Positions 1 to 5,167 of a DNA stretch of 5,167 nt are shown here, in pieces. The position numbers and the translations under genes are program-made. A model generated the notes under the pieces. The model made no database searches. It was not told where the DNA came from and worked only from the letters and a program-made list of their open reading frames with translations. The first letter of the stretch is position 1, and every line of letters begins with the position of its first letter. Where the stretch lies: assembly GCA_903884125.1 (NCBI GenBank), contig CAISDR010000242.1, positions 1 to 5,167 on the forward strand, written 5' to 3'. This stretch comes from an uncultured bacterium. Its GTDB lineage: Bacteria; Pseudomonadota; Alphaproteobacteria; CAISDR01.

Positions 1-89
1 AGAATACACCTACTAATTATCTCGACGAGACGTTGAGCATAGGCGTCCACAGAAAAGTTTTTAGCGGAGTTGCGGCACGCCAGAGCCAT
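1..89 (-). pseudogene. Possible C-terminal remnant of a GT4-type glycosyltransferase (partial, runs off the left edge)
   Basis: The minus strand is open without a stop from inside the GH17 tail to the window edge. From the ATG at 89 it encodes 29 residues that include NSAKNFSVDAYAQRLVEII. This resembles the last helix of many family 4 (GT-B fold) glycosyltransferases, where a segment like FSW..YA.RLLEIY closes the protein. The rest of such an enzyme, some 300 residues, should lie immediately upstream, but that DNA encodes GH17 in another frame. If the likeness is real, this is a truncated leftover or a rearrangement or assembly junction. If it is not, it is either the start of an unknown small gene or chance. 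GGTGGAAG directly abuts the ATG, too close for a normal ribosome binding site. The opposite strand is also open here. No hairpin-plus-T-run terminator for the operon is visible in this interval. Confidence 0.3.
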
Positions 90-103
90 CTTCCACCGAA
101 AAT

Positions 104-1738
104 CTAGATAACGGGAACCGGTTTTCCTGCTGTTGCCACCCGCAATCCCAGCAGAACCAGAATATTGATAAATGCGATGGCGTGAATGTTTTCTATGCCT
201 TCGCGGATCAGGATGATGCCAGCACATCCGATAAGTGCCCAGCACAGAAATTTTTCTATTGGCCCGGCTGCAATACGCGCCCAACGTTGCCGCCGTAATC
301 CCTCTGCCGCAAAAGCAAGGGCGGGCAGAACATAAACACCCACCGGAAAATCGCGATAGCGTGGGTCAAAAATCTGGCCCAGTGCGATGGATAGCGCGCC
401 GATCTGCGTCAGAATACGCATCAGACCAAGCAGGTCAGCAATGTCAGGTCTAATTTCCCTGAAGTTTCGCGACAAAATATGATCGGGCAGGGTCGGGCCT
501 CGAACCGTGCTGGGATCAAACCAGTGCAGTCCAAAACAGATTGCTGTACCCAGTATCAATGAAACGCCCAGTATGCCGCCGCCAGTATCGGGAATGGTCA
601 GCCTTGCGCCAAGCAAGTCCTGTCCACAGATGATCAGGGTTGCACCAGCCAGCGCACAAAAGGGTGCCAGCGCAAGAACCAGAAGCCACGAGGCTTTTGG
701 TCGTAGCCCAATTGCCAGGCCAAGTAACAGCAGAGCGATAACGCTGCTTAGGGCAGCCTGAATACGCCAGGCGGGGTAATTTGAAACAGGCCCTGTCAAT
801 TCCTGCTTCAGATGTCGGGTGGTATCGTAAATGCCCCAATTACCGCCAACCGTTCCTTCGTCCTTGCGCTTCCAGGGTTGGTCAAATGCTTCGACCAGAT
901 TGGTTTCGATATCATGCGCTTCGGTATAGGTGATGATGGCGCGGTTGTAGGTGGCCTGCGCCACCAGCGAGGGTTCAGCCCCCTCACGCATACGGCCCCT
1001 GGATGGCCAGCCTGTCTCGCCGATCAGAATGTGTTTGCCGGGAAAGGTCGACGTTACCTGACCAAGCACTGTCTGCACATGGTCGATTGCATCCATGACC
1101 GGCGTGGGCTCGTTTTCCCAATAGGGCAGAATGTGGACCGTTACAAAATCAACAGCATCAGCCAGCGTTTTATTGGCGAGCCAGAATTCCCATACATCAG
1201 CATAAGTGACAGGAATGGGGCCGACAGCCTGTTTGACCTGCAGGATCAGGCCCTTGAGTTTATCAGCAGGCAGTTCGCCGCGCAGCAGGACCTCATTGCC
1301 GACAATGACACCGGCGACCACGTCCGCATTGGCTAGCACCGCGGCAATAGTTCGATCAATTTCTTTGGCATTGCCAATCGGGTCACGGCCGATCCACGCA
1401 CCCATAAAAACCTTCAGCCCATATTTGCGGGCGGCGGGCAATACCTGGTCGATGCCCTGATCGGGTGAATAGGTGCGAACGCATTCAAAACTTTTGGCCA
1501 AAAGGGCCATATCCTGATCAATCCGTTCAGGTGGCGCCCTGAAATTCGCATCACCCGGATTTTCACTGCCGATGAACGGCGCATACGAAGCGCAATGCAT
1601 CTTGGCGCTCTTGGTGATGGCATCAGGAACATCCTGCTCTCTGCCCGCATATGACCAACCCAAACTTGCGATCACAGCCGCCAGCAGCGCGCTGACCAGT
1701 ATTCTGGGGGTGGCATCACGCAGAAATATTCCAATCAT
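104..1738 (-). CDS. Membrane-anchored glycoside hydrolase family 17 protein (putative beta-glucan transglycosylase/synthase)
   Basis: Numbering is for a 544-residue protein from the ATG at 1738. An N-terminal signal-anchor helix (about 12-28) is followed by a GH17-like (beta/alpha)8 domain at about 45-320. The predicted acid/base is Glu149 in VIVGNEVLLRG and the predicted nucleophile is Glu241 in LIGETGWPSRG, both hallmarks of GH17. VTVHILPYWE and EAFDQPWK also fit the family. About seven hydrophobic segments follow (near 328-345, 350-371, 386-405, 438-456, 464-480, 494-512 and 517-534), so the enzyme is probably fixed in the inner membrane with its catalytic domain in the periplasm. Proteobacterial GH17 proteins of this kind cleave and re-join beta-1,3-glucan chains, forming branches or elongations, and are often named beta-(1-6)-glucan synthase by analogy with rhizobial NdvC. 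Product linkage cannot be read from sequence. The frame extends to a TTG at 1765, but the ATG lies one base after the pepN stop and is preferred. No glycosyltransferase domain is fused to it. Confidence 0.93.
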   Translation of the reverse strand: MIGIFLRDATPRILVSALLAAVIASLGWSYAGREQDVPDAITKSAKMHCASYAPFIGSENPGDANFRAPPERIDQDMALLAKSFECVRTYSPDQGIDQVLPAARKYGLKVFMGAWIGRDPIGNAKEIDRTIAAVLANADVVAGVIVGNEVLLRGELPADKLKGLILQVKQAVGPIPVTYADVWEFWLANKTLADAVDFVTVHILPYWENEPTPVMDAIDHVQTVLGQVTSTFPGKHILIGETGWPSRGRMREGAEPSLVAQATYNRAIITYTEAHDIETNLVEAFDQPWKRKDEGTVGGNWGIYDTTRHLKQELTGPVSNYPAWRIQAALSSVIALLLLGLAIGLRPKASWLLVLALAPFCALAGATLIICGQDLLGARLTIPDTGGGILGVSLILGTAICFGLHWFDPSTVRGPTLPDHILSRNFREIRPDIADLLGLMRILTQIGALSIALGQIFDPRYRDFPVGVYVLPALAFAAEGLRRQRWARIAAGPIEKFLCWALIGCAGIILIREGIENIHAIAFINILVLLGLRVATAGKPVPVI

Positions 1739-1742
1739 GTCA
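1736..1742 (-). other. TGA-C-ATG junction between pepN and the GH17 gene
   Basis: On the minus strand the pepN stop TGA (1742-1740) is followed by one base and then the GH17 ATG (1738-1736). The upstream bases show only a weak purine run (GAAAG), about a dozen bases before the ATG. Such spacing lets a terminating ribosome restart at once, so the two genes are probably translationally coupled. It also argues against the in-frame TTG at 1765 as the real start, since that would bury nine non-hydrophobic residues inside the pepN tail. Confidence 0.8.
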
Positions 1743-4337
1743 CAACGCTTTCGATGCGATTTCAAAACTGTCTTTGGAAAGGCTGGGTCGCGCCAGAATA
1801 CGTTCCAGTTCGCCGCGCATTTTCTGACCGCGAATGGGATCGACTCGCCGCCATTGGGTTAACGGCTCGATCATTCTGGCGGCGGTTTGCGGATTGATGG
1901 CATCCAGTGCGATGATCCAGTCGCAAAGGAACGTGTAACCGCGTCCGCTTTCTTCATGAAACCGGGCGGGGTTACCGCTGGCAAAGGCACCGATCAGACT
2001 GCGAACCTTGTTTGGATTGCGCGGCGTGAACAGGCGGTGTCCGGTCAGGGCAATCACCTGATCCAGCGTGTTTTCCAAAGATGATGTGGCCTGAATGCTG
2101 AACCATTTATCAACAACCAGCGTATCGTCACGGTATCGTTCCAGAAAATCGTCCAGCGCCGTCAATCGTTCAGGCGTGTCAATACGGGACAGGCACCCAA
2201 GTCCGGCGAGTCGGTCGGTCATATTGTCTGCTGCATTATAGTGATGGGTCGCCAGTGCTATCGCCTCGGCGGTTCCACCGGCTGCAAGATAGCCCAGTGC
2301 CGTGTTGCGCAGGGCGCGTCTGCCGGCACTCGACGCATCAGGGCTGAAGGGTTCGTTGGACGAAAGACGACCATAAATTTCCTGCCATCGCGACGACAGC
2401 GACACGCCAATATGCGCGCGCAGACGCTCGCGGACCCTTGCGATTTCGACGGGCCGGGCAATTGTCATCTGATCGGCGACAAACCGTTCGCCGGGCAAGG
2501 TCACGGCTTCAGCGATATAAGCGGGATCAAGATTTGGATCAGTGATAATCTGCTCAATTGCGGCGATGAAATCCGATTGTGAAATTTCATTTTGGCCATC
2601 AACCTGATCAAGGATAAGGCTCAAGCCCGCCTGCTGGCCTGCTTCATATCGCGCACACGGGTCGTCATCATGTGCCATCAAAAACAGCAGTTGATCAGTG
2701 CTGTAGCCAGCCTGCAGGCGAATCGGTGCTGAATAGCCCCGGTTCAGCGATATGACAGGTTCTTCTGCAATGTCATCAAACACAAATGTCTGTGCGTCGC
2801 GGGTCAGTATCAGCGTCTGATCCGTGTTGGGCAGCGCCAGCCCGTTTCTACCGATAAGTCCAACGCGAACCGGAACAGGTTTTGATGACTTCACCGGCTG
2901 GCCGGGTGTGGGCGGTGTGGATTGTTGCAGGGTCAGCGAAAATCTTTTATTTGAAGAGTCATAATTCCAATCTGCCTTGACCAAGGGCGTGCCTGCCTGG
3001 TTATACCAGTGCCAGAACGCGTCAATGTCCTGACCGCTGGCGTCCGCCATGGCTGCGACAAAATCTTCGATGGCGGCGGCGGTGCCATCATGTCGATCTA
3101 TATAAGTTTTGTGACCCTTGATGAAACCTTCATGGCCCAGCACCTGCGCCATCATACGGATGACTTCAGCGCCCTTGTCATAAATCGTGGCTGTATAGAA
3201 ATTCGAAATTTCAACATAACTTTCTGGGCGCACGGGATGGGCCAGCGGACCTGCATCTTCAGGAAACTGGCGGGCGCGCAGATTGCGCATGTCGCTGATC
3301 CTGCGCAGGGGACGCCCACGCTGATCGGCGGAAAATTCCTGATCGCGAAATACGGTCAGGCCTTCTTTCAATGATAATTGGAACCAGTCGCGACAGGTGA
3401 CACGGTTGCCGGTCCAGTTATGAAAATATTCATGGGCAACGATGGATTCGATACTGGCATAGTCAGCATCTGTTGCCGTCTGTGCACTGGCCAGTACATA
3501 TTTTGCATTGAAAATATTCAGGCTTTTATTTTCCATTGCGCCGAAATTGAAATCTGACACCGCGACAATGTTGAACACGTCCAGGTCATATTCCAGACCG
3601 AACACATCTTCGTCCCATTTCATGGCGCGCTTTAGCGCATCCATCGCATAGTCACAGCGCGATTCATCGCCCGGTTCAACCCAGATCGACAATTGTACGC
3701 TATTGCCTGACCGGGTTGTGAAATGATCGCGCACTTCGGCGAGGGTTCCCGCAACCGCTGCAAACAGATAGCTTGGCTTTGGAAACGGATCATGCCAGGT
3801 GGCCCAATGACGTCCGCCGGGTTCGCTGCCGTGTGCGATCCGATTGCCGTTGGACAATAAAACCGGATAGCGGGATTCATCTGCGACCAGGGTGACGGTG
3901 TAGATCGCCAGTACATCAGGCCGGTCTGGAAAATAGACGATATTGCGAAATCCCTCGGCCTCGCACTGTGTGCAGAAGGTGCCAGAGGAAATATACAGCC
4001 CGCTTAGTGCGGTATTGGATTCCGGGTCAATGCGATTTGTGATTTCAAGCACAAAGGGAACCTCGGGCGGATGGTGGATCGTCAATCCGTCCGATCTCAA
4101 AACATAATCACCTTTGCCCAATGAACGGCCATCCAGAACAATACTTTCAAGCACCTGTGGCCCACCATCCAGTTCAAGCGAAGGTGCAGGCCCTGCGTGA
4201 TTTGGCGAAATGTTCATTCTGGCGCGAACCAGGGTTGCGCGCGCATCAAGCTCGATCCGCAGGTCGACACGGTCAACACGGTGGCCGGGCGGCTTGTAAT
4301 CCAGACGTCGGATGGCTTTATGTTCGCTCATTGTCAT
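1740..4337 (-). CDS. pepN: Aminopeptidase N (peptidase family M1, zinc metalloprotease)
   Basis: This 865-residue cytoplasmic zinc aminopeptidase removes N-terminal residues from peptides in late protein turnover; the E. coli enzyme has 870 residues, so this one is full length. In order it shows an N-terminal beta domain (about 1-196), with CTQCEAEGFR holding the substrate-binding Gln124 and Glu126; a thermolysin-like catalytic domain (about 197-450), with GAMEN at 266-270; the zinc site HEYFH, with His302, Glu303 as general base and His306, then Glu325 eighteen residues on in SLKEG; and Tyr386 in TIYDKGAEV as the transition-state tyrosine. A small beta domain (about 450-545) and a helical C-terminal domain follow. 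No signal peptide is visible. The ATG at 4337 overlaps the upstream stop as ATGA. A second in-frame ATG at 4331 would give 863 residues. Neither start has a clear Shine-Dalgarno sequence, which fits translational coupling. All catalytic residues are present, with no frameshift or truncation. Confidence 0.98.
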   Translation of the reverse strand: MTMSEHKAIRRLDYKPPGHRVDRVDLRIELDARATLVRARMNISPNHAGPAPSLELDGGPQVLESIVLDGRSLGKGDYVLRSDGLTIHHPPEVPFVLEITNRIDPESNTALSGLYISSGTFCTQCEAEGFRNIVYFPDRPDVLAIYTVTLVADESRYPVLLSNGNRIAHGSEPGGRHWATWHDPFPKPSYLFAAVAGTLAEVRDHFTTRSGNSVQLSIWVEPGDESRCDYAMDALKRAMKWDEDVFGLEYDLDVFNIVAVSDFNFGAMENKSLNIFNAKYVLASAQTATDADYASIESIVAHEYFHNWTGNRVTCRDWFQLSLKEGLTVFRDQEFSADQRGRPLRRISDMRNLRARQFPEDAGPLAHPVRPESYVEISNFYTATIYDKGAEVIRMMAQVLGHEGFIKGHKTYIDRHDGTAAAIEDFVAAMADASGQDIDAFWHWYNQAGTPLVKADWNYDSSNKRFSLTLQQSTPPTPGQPVKSSKPVPVRVGLIGRNGLALPNTDQTLILTRDAQTFVFDDIAEEPVISLNRGYSAPIRLQAGYSTDQLLFLMAHDDDPCARYEAGQQAGLSLILDQVDGQNEISQSDFIAAIEQIITDPNLDPAYIAEAVTLPGERFVADQMTIARPVEIARVRERLRAHIGVSLSSRWQEIYGRLSSNEPFSPDASSAGRRALRNTALGYLAAGGTAEAIALATHHYNAADNMTDRLAGLGCLSRIDTPERLTALDDFLERYRDDTLVVDKWFSIQATSSLENTLDQVIALTGHRLFTPRNPNKVRSLIGAFASGNPARFHEESGRGYTFLCDWIIALDAINPQTAARMIEPLTQWRRVDPIRGQKMRGELERILARPSLSKDSFEIASKAL
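4334..4337 (-). other. ATGA stop/start overlap between the HAD phosphatase and pepN
   Basis: The minus strand reads CGATGACAATGAGC here. TGA at 4336-4334 ends the phosphatase, and ATG at 4337-4335 starts pepN one base earlier. No good ribosome binding site precedes it, so pepN translation probably depends on ribosomes finishing the phosphatase. The nearby in-frame ATG at 4331 is the only close alternative start. Confidence 0.8.
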
Positions 4338-5152
4338 CGCTTAAGCTTTGCCTGTTTTGCCGAAAGTATGGCGCCCGCCAGTTCGGCAAAGCCCTGACCG
4401 CCAGCAGATGGGGTGACGAATTTTGGCGGATCGGTCAACAGATCACGAAACTCGATCACATTGGCAACGCCAAATGATAACGGAAAATAGCCAAACATGG
4501 GCTGATCATTCGGGCTGTCACCTGAAAATACAATCTTTGCCAAATCGGTATCGCGAGAAATATCCATGTCGAAAATTTCGCTAAAAAATATCCGGGTCAT
4601 TGACAGCTTGTCATAATCTCCAAACCATCCGTTGACATGAATGGATGATACTTTGGCGCTGGCACCAGCCGCCTCGAACATGGCAACGATCCCCAATACC
4701 CGTTCGCGCGGCAATGGTCCCAGATCTTCGGCAAAATCGATTGCCAGATCAGCTTCACGATAGGGCTGATCAGCTGACAGACCTGCATCTGGAAAGGCCT
4801 TTAGGATCTGATCTTGCAATGCAGTCAGTCGCTGTCGATCGGCGGTGCGGGTGGACGCATCCTTTGCGTAACGACGCAGCATGCGCCGGGTTTTTTCTTC
4901 ATAGCGGAAATAGAATGCACCATTTTCGCCCACAATACCCGCCACCGGCCACTGTCTTGCGATCAGATCACACCAGCCTGCCGGACGTCCGGTAATCGGG
5001 ATCACCTGAATGCCAGCCTGATCCAGTTGCTCCATGGCGGCATAGGCACAGGCGGGTAACCGGCCATCAACCGTAAGCGTGTCATCAATATCAGTCAGGA
5101 CAAATTCGACTCTGGCCAGATCCTGTACGGGACAATCGCTGAGATTTTTCAT
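4334..5152 (-). CDS. HAD-IIB family sugar phosphatase (sucrose-phosphatase / mannosyl-phosphoglycerate-phosphatase-like)
   Basis: This is a 272-residue soluble phosphohydrolase of the haloacid dehalogenase superfamily, predicted cytoplasmic. Visible motifs are: motif I, TDIDDTLT, with Asp21 as the expected nucleophile and Asp23 as the acid/base; motif II, ITGRP, with Thr54; motif III, probably Lys182 in GDYDKLS; and motif IV, FSGDSPNDQPMF, with Asp212 and Asp216 as the likely Mg ligands. The stretch between about residues 85 and 180 has the size and place of a C2-type cap, which defines subclass IIB and selects the substrate. Family members dephosphorylate sugar phosphates such as sucrose-6-phosphate or mannosyl-3-phosphoglycerate; nothing here fixes the actual substrate. 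The ATG at 5152 puts motif I about 20 residues in, as usual, and GGGGA lies nine bases upstream of it. The frame stays open to the window edge, so a longer start cannot be fully excluded. Its stop overlaps the pepN start by four bases. The family call is firm and the substrate is unknown. Confidence 0.93.
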   Translation of the reverse strand: MKNLSDCPVQDLARVEFVLTDIDDTLTVDGRLPACAYAAMEQLDQAGIQVIPITGRPAGWCDLIARQWPVAGIVGENGAFYFRYEEKTRRMLRRYAKDASTRTADRQRLTALQDQILKAFPDAGLSADQPYREADLAIDFAEDLGPLPRERVLGIVAMFEAAGASAKVSSIHVNGWFGDYDKLSMTRIFFSEIFDMDISRDTDLAKIVFSGDSPNDQPMFGYFPLSFGVANVIEFRDLLTDPPKFVTPSAGGQGFAELAGAILSAKQAKLKR

Positions 5153-5167
5153 GTCTGCATATCCCCG
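5149..5167 (-). CDS. Possible last codons of an upstream gene overlapping the phosphatase start (partial)
   Basis: In the frame offset from the phosphatase, the minus strand reads GGG GAT ATG CAG ACA TGA, giving a possible C-terminal end GDMQT and a stop at 5151-5149. It would form an ATGA overlap with the phosphatase ATG, exactly like the phosphatase-pepN junction. Only about five codons are visible, so this rests on the pattern alone. It suggests the operon begins beyond the right edge, and it explains why no promoter can be seen before 5152. Confidence 0.3.

Noticed and set aside
20..30. TCTCG-A-CGAGA inverted repeat downstream of the operon, considered as a terminator
   Set aside because: The arms are five bases with a one-base loop, which cannot form a stable hairpin, and no T-run follows on the minus strand.
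51..64. A/T run near the end of the operon, considered as the U-tract of an intrinsic terminator
   Set aside because: On the minus strand it reads CTAAAAACTTTTCT, with no GC-rich stem directly before it, so it is not a convincing terminator.
516..839. A 107-codon minus-strand frame inside the GH17 membrane region
   Set aside because: It is an out-of-frame reading of the same strand, with a Trp/Cys-rich peptide unlike a real protein, and it is fully contained in the GH17 gene.
812..1336. A 174-codon open frame on the plus strand opposite the GH17 catalytic domain
   Set aside because: It lies wholly antisense to a gene with clear family motifs, shows no recognisable domain and has unnatural composition. 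It is best explained as a shadow of the minus-strand codons.
2241..3374. Plus-strand open frames of about 110-120 codons opposite pepN
   Set aside because: They are antisense shadows of the conserved pepN reading frame, with no family resemblance.
4645..5059. Two overlapping plus-strand open frames opposite the HAD phosphatase
   Set aside because: They are antisense to conserved HAD motifs, are rich in His, Arg and Pro with no domain, and have no plausible ribosome binding site.

Overview
The window looks like a compact bacterial chromosome segment, most probably from an alphaproteobacterium. Base composition is roughly balanced (about 50-55% G+C by eye), genes are tightly packed, and the protein styles fit that class. 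A marine lineage such as SAR116/Puniceispirillales would fit but is a guess. All three complete genes lie on the minus strand and read right to left. I see no RNA genes, CRISPR array, insertion sequence, integrase, long repeat or convincing terminator.

Layout in transcription order: (i) 5152-4334, a 272-residue HAD superfamily phosphatase of subclass IIB, the sugar-phosphatase type, with all four HAD motifs; (ii) 4337-1740, a full-length M1-family aminopeptidase N (pepN) with an intact GAMEN exopeptidase motif and HExxH-18-E zinc site; (iii) 1738-104, a membrane-anchored glycoside hydrolase family 17 protein with a periplasm-facing catalytic domain, both catalytic glutamates and about seven C-terminal membrane helices, of the kind often labelled beta-glucan synthase or transglycosylase. 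The first junction is a 4-base ATGA overlap. The second is TGA-C-ATG with a single spacer base. None of the starts has a strong Shine-Dalgarno sequence, so the trio is best read as one translationally coupled operon. A further ATGA at 5149-5152 hints that another gene overlaps the phosphatase from beyond the right edge, so the promoter is probably outside the window.

Two of the three genes point to carbohydrate or glucan metabolism (sugar phosphatase, beta-glucan remodelling), while pepN is a housekeeping peptidase. The operon therefore looks like co-transcription by proximity, not an obvious single pathway.

The left 103 bases lie downstream of the operon. On the minus strand they encode a short open stretch that resembles the C-terminal tail of a GT4-type glycosyltransferase, yet there is no room for the body of such an enzyme, because the GH17 gene occupies the DNA immediately upstream. 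This possible remnant or rearrangement junction is the most unusual thing I see. The rest is well-conserved, ordinary gene content, and I do not see a novel system.
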